A stretch of 64,000 nt of DNA, from contig CM057061.1 of the NCBI GenBank assembly GCA_029945375.1, positions 248,001 through 312,000 of the forward strand, read 5' to 3'. Source of the stretch: Agaricus subrufescens. Lineage: Eukaryota; Basidiomycota; Agaricomycetes; Agaricales; Agaricaceae. Shown here one piece after another: positions 23,973 to 36,007 of this stretch (the first letter of the stretch is position 1; every line of letters begins with the position of its first letter). The notes below the pieces were generated by a model, which worked only from the letters and a program-made list of their open reading frames with translations, was not told the DNA's origin and did not search any database. A program made the position numbers and the translations under genes.

Positions 23973-26900
23973 ATGTCGCCTGCTAACCCAGACCGCCACT
24001 TGGACGGCGAAGAGTACGAACTTGCAGATGACGGGCAACTTCCTTCACAGCCCAGGCAGTCCTATACCAAAGGATACAAGGATGGTGCTTCCATTGATTG
24101 GCCGCAGGAGGAAATGGCGGAGCGGGACCGTCAGCAGACTCTCAAATCACAAGCGGGCGTACGGGGCATCCTATTACCTATATTCGAAGCCGCGCGAGGC
24201 TGGATCGTCATAATTCTCACAGGTCTGGGTGTAGGGATAGCGGGTGCCTGGTTGGACGTACTAGTAAAGTGGTATGTCACTAAATTAGCAATTTACTGGA
24301 TTACTGGATAAGCTGTAGGCTGGGAGATCTTCGTGAAGGTCGTTGCTCATATGGTTTCTTCTACAACCAAGTTACTTGTTGTAGTGGTATTGACCGTACG
24401 TCATCCATCATCCACATTCCAGTCATCTTCTCAGCAATTGCTTAGCCGGAGAAGTGTGTTATGAATGGCAGTCGTGGAGCGCGTATCTCGGCGTTCGCTC
24501 GATTTTTGGCTCATCATTACTCCAGGCATTCGTCTATGTCGGCCTTGCGGTAAGCTGCTTCCGTCGCTTGTATGAGGCTCAATATTCAAGGAAATGCGAT
24601 AGATTGCTTTTGCTGCAAGTGCAGCTATTCTCGTCGTCACATACGCGCCATAGTAAGCTCGTTTCTACCAGGTACAGACCAATTGAGTTGATATCAGGAC
24701 GTCACATAGTGCATTCCATACAGGAAGTCAGTCTACCATCCGCCCTTCCTCAACAAATGCTAACAAAACACATTCGTTAAGTCCCCGAAATCAAAGCTGT
24801 AAGTACCTGTTAGTCAATCATGAGCAACTGTGCCGACATGAATCAGATTCTAGGAGGTTACGTTCTGGATTCGTTCCTTTCACCGTGGACGTTGATAATC
24901 AAAGCTCTCGGACTCGCCCTTGCGGTTGCCTCGGGTTTATCGCTTGGCAAGGAGGTATGTGATTCTGACTCACCACTCATCTGTGATATTTGCTCACACA
25001 TTTCGTGAAGGGCCCATTGGTGCACGTCTCTTGCTGCTTAGCCTTTCTAATTTCGCGCGTCTTCACACAATTTCGAAATAATGAAGGTGTGGCGCTTACG
25101 AGTCTTTGCCTTCCCCACTAAACCTGCATGGTCATATCTCTAGCATCAAAACGCCGACTTCTCGGGGCGGCTGCGGCTGCAGGTGTCTCTGTCGCTTTTG
25201 GTAGTCCACTTGGCGGCGTTCTATTTGGTTTAGAAGGTGATTACTAGGATGTCAAGGAGCTGCAACCATTCCAGTTTCTAATCTCTGAACAGAGTTGGCG
25301 ACTTTTTCGAATGAATCAGAGGTTATGTGGAAAGGGTTCGTGGCTTCAGCTGTGGCCGCTGTAGGACTACAATGGGTCAACCCCTTTGGTACCGCGAAAC
25401 TTGTTTTGTTTCAGGTTAGTGTCTGGTCAATAACTGCTATGCCAATCTTTGACACAAAATTGGCAGGTCACGTTCTCAAATGATACTTGGAGAGCGTTTG
25501 AACTGGTAAGGCTGACTTGGTCACGCATGGAATTGTTCTCACTATTGATCTAGGTCCCTTGGTTATTCCTAGGTGTCATCGGCGTAAGGTTCACGCAGGT
25601 CGCCCACCTTAAACATTTACTCACCAATCGTCTTTCACAACTCAGGGCATTCTTGGCTCTCTCTTAATCAAATTGAATGTCAGAATCGCGGTATACCGAG
25701 AACATAGTGTCATCCGCGACTGGCCTATCCTTGAAGTAATTTGTGTTAGTGCCGTCACTGCTGCTGTCAGCTACCTCGTATGTTTTACTCCCTTGGTTTA
25801 CCTTTCCATCCTCACCGTGCTCTAGGTAGTTTTTGCGCGGTGTGTATCGTCATAAAATCGATCTGGCTCTCTTTTCATGTGTATACAGGGTACAAAGCTC
25901 GGAGCTTGTGGCTAACCTATTCCAGGAATGCGACCCCACCAAAGGAGATTACCACGGGCTGTGCAAGTACGATGCCTGAATCTTCCTCTGTTGCAAACGA
26001 ATTCTAACTCACATCTAGTCCTAACGCATTCAAACAAACCATCTTTTTATTACTTCTTACAGCAATTTTGAAATTCTTGTTCACTTCCTGGACTTTTGGG
26101 ACAATGGTAAATGAATCACCCTTGCCAGTAACAAACCGGATCTGTCTTACAAACGTGTCATAGGTGCCTGCTGGTATTTTCCTACCTACTATAGCCATTG
26201 GTGCTTGTCTTGGGCGCGCAGTCGGTTTGCTGATGTTCGTTCTCTGGATTACTCTGTCTCGCTCCGCTGATAACCACTTATCGTTAGGCAAATCTTGTAT
26301 CGTTCACACCCGAATGCTTGGGCATTCCACAGTTGTCCTCCTGATCCTTCAGTTGGCTGTATATCTCCTGGTTTCTATGCAGTAATTGGGGCAGCCGCCT
26401 TGCTGGGCGGTGTCACTCGCATGACCAGTAAGTCCATTTAGCCTTGCTTCTGCTTCAAACTAATTCTCCCTGGCGACTAGTTTCCCTTGTCGTTATTTTG
26501 TTCGAGGTGAGATGGGTCACAATATCAGTTGCCGCCTGACGAATATTGAACATCTTTCTTAGCTCACTGGCGCTCTTTCACACGTTTTGCCCATCATGAT
26601 CGCGGTCATGATATCCAAATGGATCGGGGATGCACAGGGAATAGACGGCATATATGCTGTTTGGATTGCGATGCGTCACTATCCATGGTTGCCACCGTTT
26701 GAATTCAAAGACACACACGCGACTACGGGTGAAGACATAATGAAAGCTGCCGATAGACTGGTCAGAATTGAGGATTCTGCTGCAACCGTTGAAGATCTGG
26801 GTAAGCACTGATGAGTCTCGGCCTTTCATTTCTTGACCTTGATTTACTTGTAGAAAAGATGCTAGCTCGCTACTCATATTCTGGTTTTCCTGTTGTTAGA

Positions 26901-27519
26901 GAATCGGATTTGGTAGGATACGCTTCACGAGAAAAACTTATAGGGATTTTGGGTACGGATTTCTGATTGCGAGTGTTATCCAAGCACTTATCTATTGCGA
27001 CCCATAGATGCGCTTCCACGCTCTCCGAAACGTCTGTCCAGTCTTTGCTCATTTTCGAGACAGAAACAAAAAACACCTTTGTCTTCGGCTCGGGTGACTC
27101 ACCCTGATTCAACGAATGATATCTCATCTAGACATTCGGGTTCACCCTTTTCGAGTCCGGAGATTATCGACAGGTCGGAGGTCACGGATACCCGACCCGC
27201 ACCTCAATCACCAAGTATAGAGACGATTGATTTTTCTTCAACTCTGGATAGTACGACACTTCAACTTCGGAAGCAAGCACCAAGGCAGCTTGTAGTCACC
27301 ATGTTTCAACAGATGGTAAGTATCGACATGACAAAATAATTTTTTTTATCTGATATTCCTTGTTTATATAAGAACGTACGAAAGATATTGTTTACAGATG
27401 GCTGTAGACTGGAGGGAATGGTTACGAAAAGGGATATAACGAGGCTGTTGACGAGTCATTTTGATCATGCTGCTGCATTACATACCCCGAATCCCTCATC
27501 ACCCTCACAGCGGTTTTAG
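23973..27519 (+). CDS. CLC-family voltage-gated chloride channel or H+/Cl- exchanger
   Basis: The first ATG in the long frame is at 23973 ([20 protein letters not shown]); an upstream in-frame TTG was rejected. Many short exons encode the CLC core: [20 protein letters not shown], a CCS-containing luminal loop, [37 protein letters not shown] with the gating Glu, [40 protein letters not shown], and [20 protein letters not shown]. Two cytosolic CBS domains follow ([39 protein letters not shown]; later [20 protein letters not shown]). It resembles yeast Gef1, a Golgi/endosomal transporter. The selectivity loop reads HTGIPE and not GSGIPE. An out-of-frame ATG at 23962 overlaps the start. Confidence 0.92.
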
Positions 27520-28171
27520 GATAGACTTGTGTTTGAGATTTTTTTTAGCGTGCATAATGTGTGTAATTTGGGGCTAATACTTTTCTTATAGGCGGAAACG
27601 TGTGTAAGAAGATATTAATGTACTTACTGTCTATTCAAGAATAAATAAGTTGTCGAGGGAATATCGGACGCGTACAATCGCCGTTAAAGAGCGGTATCAG
27701 TAGGCCGAGAATTGTTACCGGCAGGAACGCACGTTCGCTTTTGCGCCCTTGACGTGGCCGCTACGGATTGATCATTGCGTGTTGTCAACCAGTTTTATCG
27801 AAGATGATGCCCTGACGTCATATTAACCGTAAACCAACTCATCCGATCCGGCCCTCTCCCACAACTGCATTCCGTTGAGAGTTGATCCGATGCTGCCGTC
27901 GGCCCGTCAGGTCAAACTCGCTGAGGAGCACGCATTTGTCGTCGTCTACTCCGCTAGAAACTCTGAGCATTATCGCGACGCTACCAATGTTCCGTAAGAT
28001 AAATCAATCTATGCACTATACCACAGTAAGGCGATACAGTATCGTTAAAACCCGGCAATGCAAAAGACTCTATCCTAATCCTTTTAATGGAAGTGGAGGG
28101 GAATAGGGAGTGGGTAATGTACTCGAATGGGGATAGTGAGACGCATATCTTGCCGACTAGGAGAATAATAA
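27520..28171. other. Convergent 3' intergenic region
   Basis: This is the 3' flank of the CLC gene and of the phosphate carrier. It is AT-rich to about 27660 and more balanced after that. Short ORFs here have no recognisable content. Confidence 0.4.
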
Positions 28172-29321
28172 TTATTTGCCACCAGTGGTACCCATGCCCA
28201 TAGTAGCCTTGAAGGTGTCGTAGATCCACCATTGGAAGCCCGTGAGAGTACCTGTAGATGTTTGAGCTCACAAATCGGTGCCGGAGGAGGCGGGATACTG
28301 ACCAATCATGATTACACGAGTGCCGAGGCCCTTCGTGGCCAGAGATACGATGCCGACTTCCTTGGAGATAGCACCAAGGCTCTTACCCTTGTTTTCAGCC
28401 TTGCCGAGTTGAGATACGAGGGAATCGGCGGGGTGAGAGACGATAGCGCAAACAACACCGGCGAGATAACCGGAAGCAAAGGTAACACCGAGCTGAGTGG
28501 TCTTGCTGTAGGTCTCCTTGGGCTCAGTGAAGACGTGTGTGTAGAAAAGCTGGACAATCTTCTCAAAGAAGAAGAATTTGGCCATGGTATAGGGGATCTG
28601 CAAAGATGATCATGTCAATTTGAGATATAGGCAAAGGCGAATGTCTTTGCATTACCTGACGGGACCACAGGGGAACGAGGGAGCCGAAGGGGTACCGTGT
28701 TTCCACCTTGGTCTTGCTCATCTCTTTGAGAGCGGCAGCAAAAGGAATAGGGAAGGTTCCAGTGGGACTGGTTTGAATCTTGACCTTGGTCATTTCGAGG
28801 GGGCAGAGGGCGATGTCAGCGAAAACTTCGGCCGAGGCAGAACCAGCGAGCCAGATGGCAGGCTTGTATTTGTTAGAGAGCTCTTCACCAGCCAAGTTCA
28901 TGTAGGCATCTTTGAAAAATTCGTAGAGACCATACTTGAACATGCCCTGGAGAGAGTATCCGACAAACGTGGGACCGAAGCCTTTCCAGATACCCTTTGT
29001 ACCCTCTTCAGCGACGAGGGTTTTGAGAGTGCCTCCAAGAGCGTTGTACTTGGCAGGGTTGACCTGAGGGGGTGATGAGCTGGGACGCGCCAGTTATCCA
29101 ACGTTGAAAATATACCTGCATGTTACACTTGGCAACATCGAGAGGGGTGATACCGGCGTGGGTGAAACCACAGGCAAGGACACCACCGAGCATGCATTTT
29201 GCATAGTAGGAGTTGTCATGGACAACAGGCCCGAGGTACCTGGAGGAAAGGTGAGGAGGGGGAGAGGACAGCGGGGAGAGAAGACATACCGAGCGTCCCA
29301 TTTACCGGAAGGAGAGGTCAT
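28172..29321 (-). CDS. Mitochondrial phosphate carrier (SLC25A3/Mir1/Pic2 type)
   Basis: It imports phosphate into the matrix for ATP synthesis. The ATG at 29321 encodes MTSPSGKWDARY, joined to LGPVVHDNSYYAKCMLGGVL. Three mitochondrial-carrier repeats are clear: GITPLDVAKCNMQV, then ALCPLEMTKVKIQTSP, then IVSHPADSLVSQLGKAENKG. Between them are IWKGFGPTFVGYSLQGMFKY and IPYTMAKFFFFEKIVQLFYT. The end RVIMIGTLTGFQWWIYDTFK is diagnostic for phosphate carriers within the SLC25 family. There is no long cleavable presequence. The start is 140 bp from the divergent SEC20 gene. Confidence 0.93.
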
Positions 29322-29461
29322 GGCGGAAATGTAGGGGAGAGCAGGAGATGGAAGGCGGAGAGAAGATGCGCGGCCAGGCGAAAGTTGGCAGAAAATTATA
29401 ACAACTTGTCGACCCGCCCGGCTCGTTCCGGGGCCACCCCTCCTGCCTTTTTGGGACGCAT

Positions 29462-30543
29462 ATGTCGTCTGCAGAAATGCTCGAGGACGCCAGGCGCAGA
29501 ATCCACGACATTGCCTCCTTCCAGCTCCCCCGCCTCCGGGAATGCTCTTCGTCCCTCGCGGACCACAACCAGCTTGCCCTCGAGCTCCGCGAGGACATGG
29601 ATGCCGCCAGCAGACTCGTCGAGGAACTCGCAGTGGCTATCGGCGACCAGCAGGACGAGCAGGCCAGACGGGAGCTTGAGCTCGCCGTAAACGAAATGCG
29701 GGACTCACTTCTGCAGTATGCACCCCACCTTGCCTGCGCCACTCATTCTCAATGGGCAATAAGCACAGGCTCAGACGGGACACCCGTGCCGCTTTGCTGG
29801 CTTCTAAAAAAGCCATAGACTCTAAGAATGCAAGGAACGCCCGCGAAGAGCTGTTTCACTCCTCGGCAGTCAAGGAGAAGCAGTCGTCGGGCGAAAAAGT
29901 AACGTAAGTTGTCTAGTTCGTATTCAGAGCAGATGCTCAACCAGATGTTTAGAGATGACGCGCTTATGCAAGCCACCGACGATGTCACCGAGGCCCTCCG
30001 ACGCACAATTACACTTATGCAGGGCGAACTCGAACGCTCGGTCCTCACTACCCAGATGCTCGGTAAAGTGTACTAAAGTCCGCGTCAGGGTCATACTTAA
30101 TGACGATACTACCAGACGAATCTACCGCGATGCTTCGTGCTACCTCGCAAACCCACGATTCCCTCAACTCACTTATGCTGACCTCCAAGCAGCTCATCAC
30201 GGCTCTAGAAAAGGCGGACTGGCTTGACCGTATCATCATCTTATCCGCCTTTATGTTTTTCATTCTCGTCGTCCTCTTCATCCTCAAACAGCGATTCATT
30301 GACCGCGGGCTCCGAATTGCACTCTGGTGGACAAGGTTCATACCACGTCCTCAGCAGCGAGACGTCATGAAAGTTGTAAGAGAAGGGAGTACCTCGATTA
30401 GTATTGCAATAACGAGCAGTTTATCCAGCAGTCCAAGTATTATAGAAGTGCCGTCATCGTCTGTTGTAGAAGCCACTTCATCAACAGTCGCAGCTATTCC
30501 TGAGTCGCCTACTGTAGAAGTTGATAGCCGCGTAGAGCTATGA
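29462..30543 (+). CDS. SEC20: SNARE Sec20 (Golgi-to-ER retrograde transport)
   Basis: Sec20 is an ER SNARE that takes COPI vesicles with Ufe1 and Tip20. The ATG at 29462 (MSSAEMLEDARRRIHDI) opens an N-terminal helical region; after an intron comes HRLRRDTRAALLASKKAIDS, typical of the family. The Sec20 SNARE helix is ATDDVTEALRRTITLMQGEL, ERSVLTTQMLDESTAML and LNSLMLTSKQLITALEKADW. It is followed by one membrane anchor (RIIILSAFMFFILVVLFIL). The luminal end is a Ser/Thr-rich tail of about 80 residues with no HDEL-type signal. The stop is at 30541-30543, about 100 bp before RIB3 on the same strand. Confidence 0.9.
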
Positions 30544-30645
30544 ATGTGATTTCCACATAAATGGCATATTATTCCCAGAGTCTGAGCTCCATCTTTAATA
30601 CCCCGAGTCCTCCGCATTTCTCTCCTTTCCACCAAGTCCATTGAA

Positions 30646-31808
30646 ATGTCCCCAATTGCCATTGCGCCCAACCCGGTTGCCCTCCCTAACACCATATCTC
30701 CCCATATTCTCAAGAGCGGATTGAATGCAGGTCCCCCTACAGCCTCCGTCTCCTCTTCTGCATCTATGCATACCCCTACGGCTTCCCACCAAACTCAAAC
30801 GAACCAATCAGGACGTCCGAAACACGTCGAAGCACCGAAGAGAACCGCCTTTGCGTTCGACACCATGTCTGAGGCTCTCGAGGCATTCGCCAATGGTGAA
30901 TTCCTAGTCGTCATGGATGACGAGAACCGAGAAAACGAAGGTGATCTAATCATCGCTGGCGGTCAATGCACGCCAGAGAAAATGGCTTGGATGATCAAGT
31001 ATACCAGGTACACTAATTTCACAAACTCTTCTTACCCTTCATCTTCCTTGTTATTCGGATCCTCTCCCCTCCCCTTCCCCCGTAGTATCCGCTTACTCAT
31101 TTAAATTTATCATACACATGATGACACACATCTCATTCATTCCACGTTATGACTCTCCAACACCCTACCCCCGTTTTAAGTAACTGAAATGTAATACCTT
31201 TCTTTGCTGACCAAAATGCTTTTTGTCAATTTTCAGCGGATACATCTGCTGCGCTCTCCCAGGTTCACGACTAGCTGAACTCGACATTCCAATGATGGTT
31301 CCAGACAACCAGGAACGTCACAAAACAGCATACACAGTCACCGTCGACTACAGACATGGTGCGTTCTTCACTCAGTACCGGAGGTTGCCTCGACATCTCG
31401 GTATCTCAACTCTATTTATACACACACGTTCATATTCGTTCCACGTCATTAGGCACTACAACCGGTATATCCGCCCACGACCGTTCATTAACCGTCCGTT
31501 CACTCGCCTCTCCAAGCGCTCGCGCCTCCGATTTCGCGCGTCCAGGCCACATGGTTCCTCTCCGCGCCCGCGAAGGTGGCGTACTCACCCGTAAAGGCCA
31601 CACCGAAGCCGGTGTCGATCTCTGTCTCATGACAAACCAACCCGAAGCCGGTGTTTTATGCGAATTGGTAAACGACGATGTGATGGGAACTATGGCTCGT
31701 CGGGATGATTGTCGTGCCTTTGCTGATCGTTGGGGTTTAAAAATGATTAGTGTTGAGATGATTGCCGAGTATAAGAGGGATATTTGGTCGGCTCAACCAC
31801 AGCAGTAG
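30646..31808 (+). CDS. RIB3: 3,4-dihydroxy-2-butanone 4-phosphate synthase
   Basis: It makes the four-carbon unit of riboflavin from ribulose 5-phosphate. From the ATG at 30646 the first 60 or so residues are a Ser/Thr/Pro-rich extension absent from bacterial RibB. The catalytic domain follows: [40 protein letters not shown], then [80 protein letters not shown] and GTMARRDDC. The acidic [10 protein letters not shown] loop and HTEAGVDL are the known active-site segments. There is no fused GTP cyclohydrolase II domain, as usual in fungi. Confidence 0.95.
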
Positions 31809-32112
31809 AAATGCATTAGCATCCAAAGGTGGGTTTTTTTTGTTTTTCAACCAGGTCATCATTCTCATTTATGTTAGATTATTTGGATTGTTTAACCTAT
31901 TCGCACCTAGATTTCTGGGAATGCAACAAATTAGAAGCTGTCCATTATAACTTTATCCTCGCCCTTTTTATGAGATGTCCGGTCGTCGATATATATCAGA
32001 TATACAATACAGATGATATGTGTGTATGTGTGTGCCTGAAAGTAGTTCAGTAGAATTACAGGATATATCTATAAATTTTAGAGAGCAGTGCAAGCGAAGA
32101 AAATTATTAAAA
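31809..32112. other. Convergent 3' intergenic region
   Basis: AT-rich 3' flanks of RIB3 and DSC1, with a short TATATCAGATATACAATACA-like patch near 31990-32010. No gene was seen. Confidence 0.4.
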
Positions 32113-34922
32113 TTAGAGTGGTGGTAATGGACGACGACATTGCGGACAAATGGTTTTAATAGCGAGCCACTGCAAACAAGTTGTGAATATACGTCAGAAC
32201 AGCTGATATGAGAACTCTCACCTTTTCCAAACATTCCGTATGCTAGAAATTATCATCAATTTAGCATATACTTATACACCTACAAATGAGAACATCACAA
32301 CTCACAAATAGATGATGACACGGAGCCAAGCTGTATTCCTTCCTACTCGATCCACCAACACCCATTTGCATCAAAAGCCCACCCGCACTCATCGCAGCAC
32401 TCGCTTTCAATCCCGCTCCAACACCCACATTCTCAACACTTGTCCCCTGCCCTTGCGCTTGAGCTTCTTTTGATCTTAGAGCAGGATCAACGTGGATAGG
32501 TTCCATGCAAATCGAACAATCTCCCAACGACTTTTCCGGTGCTTCTGCATCAGGAAGTGGTAGTGCAGGATGATAATCGTATCCCCTAACAGCCCGATAC
32601 TGGACATTCAAGTCGCATAAGCTAACGTTTTGTCGAATAAAATAGCAGACAAACCTTCTGCGGAAGGAAGAATGATGCTCCAAAACGTTCTTGCAGCATA
32701 ATAATGAAAGCTTGGAATATCACGACAAGTGCTAACCAATGGGCCCAATCTAGAATTGTGTACGAATCAGTATCGGGCAAAGCACAGTGCTTCTGACCTA
32801 TTCTCACCTCTGGGCTCTACATCCAGTATATTATTCGGACAAGATAAAAAATCTACATGTACCGTTATCAGCACAAAAAAAATAAAATAACACAGATTGG
32901 GACTTACATAACGCTCCCGCCAATCTACAAAAAGTCGTTCCAAACACATATTCTGCTGACAATCCACTTGTCCTTCCTTTCTTCGCCGATCTCCATATTT
33001 GTGGAAACCAGATAAGCGAATATGTCACTGCGATGAAAAGCATTGACAGTGCTGGGGACAAAATCACTCGGACAAGTACAGTCAAGAACAAGAACATCAT
33101 AATCCCTAATACATCAAGACGTCAGCAATCTCGTTTCTAGTAATAATATGAAAAATATCGCACAAAGTCTTGCTTGAGGGTCAGTTCTGACGTGATGAAT
33201 AAAGAATCGGAAAAATGACGAATTGGCTTCATCGTCCCTCTGAGGTGTCGGTGTAGACTCGGATCCTTGAATTTGAAAGATCAAAGCAGCAAATTGCTGA
33301 TATTGTTACCCCGTGTCAGTGAACATCGCATCTTTGGGACTTAGTACTTACCGCTTCCTGAATGAAGAGAATGCAGGACAGAAATGCCGTAGCCATGAGT
33401 GCGAGGGAAGCTCTTCCCTCAGCGAGAATAGCAAAGGTGATATGACCAGCAAAACAGACAGCATCAATCGTGGCGTTGAGGAGGAACGTCCATCTTGAAA
33501 CCCGAGAGACTCCGGATGGAGTCCGACTACGTGCGACTTGCCGTACAAATACCCAAAGAGCAGCCCCATAAGCCAATGCCGACAGCGCACCATCTACAGG
33601 GTACCAATGAGTTTGAGACACATAAGCTTCTGCTCATTACGTACAAGTCGTCATTTTGTTGAAAAAAGCCTGAGATCTCAGAGCTTGAGTGCTGTGTATC
33701 TCGTAGGCAATTCCACATTCCTTGCTGAGAAGTACAGCACTCAACGCCAACTGTGGAGGTTTTACCGTTGATATACCAGTGGGATGCTGTATCTCACTCT
33801 CGAGATCTTGCATCAGATGGTCGGGAATGGGTACGGGGTGAAATTGGGCGTGGAAAGTAAAAGGGCAAGTCGACTTGGGGTCGTCGTCTGCGAATCATGA
33901 GATAAACATGAAATTAAAGATTCAGAGGCCACTTGCCATTCGTGGATTCGTTGTCAATCAAACCATCATCGATCATGGCCTTTAATTTGTTGATCTTGTT
34001 CTGAAGTTCCGGAGCAATGATTTGCGCGGTCTCATTCATATGTTCTGAAGGCACTATTGAGGGCAGCAGCCGGATATCAAGGGCCCGGCTGAACGTTAAA
34101 TGAGATGAGAGAACATCCAAGGGGAAGAAAGAATGGCACCGACCCATGCGGTTGTACAAGGCCAACAATGGACCCCTGAGATAGAAAATGGACGCCATCG
34201 AAATCCAGACGTAGCGACTCCAACGACTCCTGGTCCTCAAATTCCATCCGGGCCTGTAGGTGGCTATCAGTATTTTTAGATCACACGACCCGAAAGGATC
34301 GACACAGCGTACATGGACTGCGACCACGTCCTTCAAGTCTTCCGAAGCCTGTTTCGAAAGGAGAGCAGGCCTCTTTTCATTGAGAGTCATGACCATTTTG
34401 CGCGATGCGGTCCAATTCCATGTGGAGGCCTTTTCGACGGCCGCGGTGAGATTTGCTCCGGCCATGTATTGTTCCGCCAGGGATTTCCAGGGCAGAGAGT
34501 CGTTTTTCTGGAGCGACGCCGGGGTAATGTTGTAGAACTGGGCGTTGCCTCGTACATAGCCAGTGATATTGGAAAAGTAGGATTCTCGGAGTGGGTTCAG
34601 GGTCTGGCCCTTGATTTGGAAGGCATCGAGTAAGGGGAGGAGGGTAGGATCGTGGTCGGGCTGGAGAGGCAGGATGTGAGTGCGCAGACACGCCCCAGAG
34701 ACAGCTACCCACCATGGTAAAGTTTGCAGCGGTGCCGTTCATCCAGGCGGTGTAGTTGGAGAGCTGGTGGTGGAGGGCGCGGAGGGAGTCCTGGTAGTGA
34801 TGGCGGGCAAGGAACTCGTCGCCATTGTGGGAGGTGAGGAGGAAGAGAATAATAGAAATAAGGATGAAGGAGGAGATGGAGGCGCGGGGCCGGTTGCGCT
34901 CGTTGGCCGCCTCTTCGTCCAT
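32113..34922 (-). CDS. DSC1: Transmembrane RING E3 ubiquitin ligase, Dsc1/Tul1 type
   Basis: It is the catalytic subunit of the Golgi/endosomal Dsc ligase, which sorts membrane proteins and in fission yeast activates the sterol sensor SREBP. I chose the ATG at 34922 (MDEEAANERNRPRASISS) with a signal-anchor ILISIILFLLTS; an ATG at 34964 would overlap the NNF1 start. A luminal domain with N-glycosylation sites follows, then many membrane helices, including WIMMFLFLTVLVRVILSPAL and MLFIAVTYSLIWFPQIWRSA followed by KKGRTSGLSAEYVFGTTFCR. The C-terminal RING-H2 has CSICMEPIH, a long insertion, PCHHLFHTECLEKWLAIKTI and CPQCRRPLPPL just before the stop. Ending in PLPP-x is typical of Tul1/Dsc1. Confidence 0.9.
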
Positions 34923-34945
34923 GCAGGAGCACAAGAGGGGACGGT

Positions 34946-34951
34946 CACGTG
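34946..34951. promoter_or_regulatory. CACGTG box in the 40-bp DSC1/NNF1 promoter
   Basis: The palindrome lies 24 bp from the DSC1 start codon and 12 bp from the NNF1 start codon. It is the only recognisable element in this tiny divergent interval. Confidence 0.5.
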
Positions 34952-34962
34952 TGCACAGCAAC

Positions 34963-35780
34963 ATGGATGCGCTCTTTGATCAGCCAGGCAGCCGGCGATG
35001 GATGTCCTTCAAGGCCGCCCTCCTCCTCGCCATCGACCGCTCCTCGCGCAAGTGGACGTGCGTGCCCTCTCTTCTCTCCGCTGCCCTGCCCAACGCCCCC
35101 CAGGTTCCAGGACTTTGCCGAGTGCTTTCCGACATATGTCGAGAAGGAGGAGAAAGAGGCCCAGATCGTCTTCAAACTTACCCAGGACTACATAGAGAAG
35201 CAGAACAAGGTGAGCACACTGCTCTGTCAATACTCCTTTGTTGTTGACCGCTTCCCAGGATGATATCATAAAGCTCTTCCAAAAGTATCTCACCGATGAG
35301 AATGTCGACATTCCAAAGAGCACCGACACGCTCCACAAACTGGTCAGGGAGGCGCAGGCGCGTAAGGATCGCGGTGAAACATCCAGCAGCGTCTGGAGGG
35401 AAGACCGGCGGCCCATAAACGCTTGTGCGATCCCCTCCCTCGAGGCACAAGCTGCACAGTTGCGACAGTATCTCGCCAAGGTACTTTCACCCCTTCACAA
35501 GAGAGCAAATGCATAAACTCATTTGTATATAGCGCGAAGAAAAGAACAGGAAACTCCAAGCGCAGCTGGAGGAAAACACCAACGCGAGGGACGAGGCCCA
35601 CCGCCGCCAATATCAACTACTCCAGAAACTCGACGAAGTGCGTCTTTTGTTCTCCCCCCCGAGAATTGTTTTTTTACCACTGACCATATTGTACAGTCGC
35701 TCTCTCAATTCGAAACACTACCTATGGACGATATTGAGAACTGGACTGTTCAGACCTCAAATGCCCTCAAGCAACGCTAA
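34963..35780 (+). CDS. NNF1: Kinetochore protein Nnf1 (MIS12/MIND complex)
   Basis: Nnf1 pairs with Mis12/Mtw1 in the complex that joins centromeric CENP-C to the Ndc80 complex. The ATG at 34963 gives MDALFDQPGSRRWMSFKAAL; the next exon has RFQDFAECFPTYVEKEEKEA, matching the family F-x-x-CFP motif, then FKLTQDYIEKQNK. Later exons are helical: DDIIKLFQKYLTDENVDIPK, STDTLHKLVREAQARK, LEAQAAQLRQYLAKREEKNR and LEENTNARDEAHRRQYQLLQ, forming a coiled coil, and end WTVQTSNALKQR. The length of about 200 residues fits Nnf1/PMF1. Confidence 0.85.
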
Positions 35781-36007
35781 CGACATGGCCTTTCGTATAA
35801 TTTGCACGTCTCTCTGTTCATGATGTAATTAACTTATTCAACCCCTGGGTCAATCTGCAAGCACAAATCTCTGTCATAGTGAGCGATGATGACCTATGGC
35901 AATAGACAAACACTGTACCTCGATAGGATTGACGTTTGTTTCCCAGAAGCTAGGGAATATTGCGAAGTAATCCAATTTCAACGACGCTTGCCATCTTGTC
36001 CTGGCTC

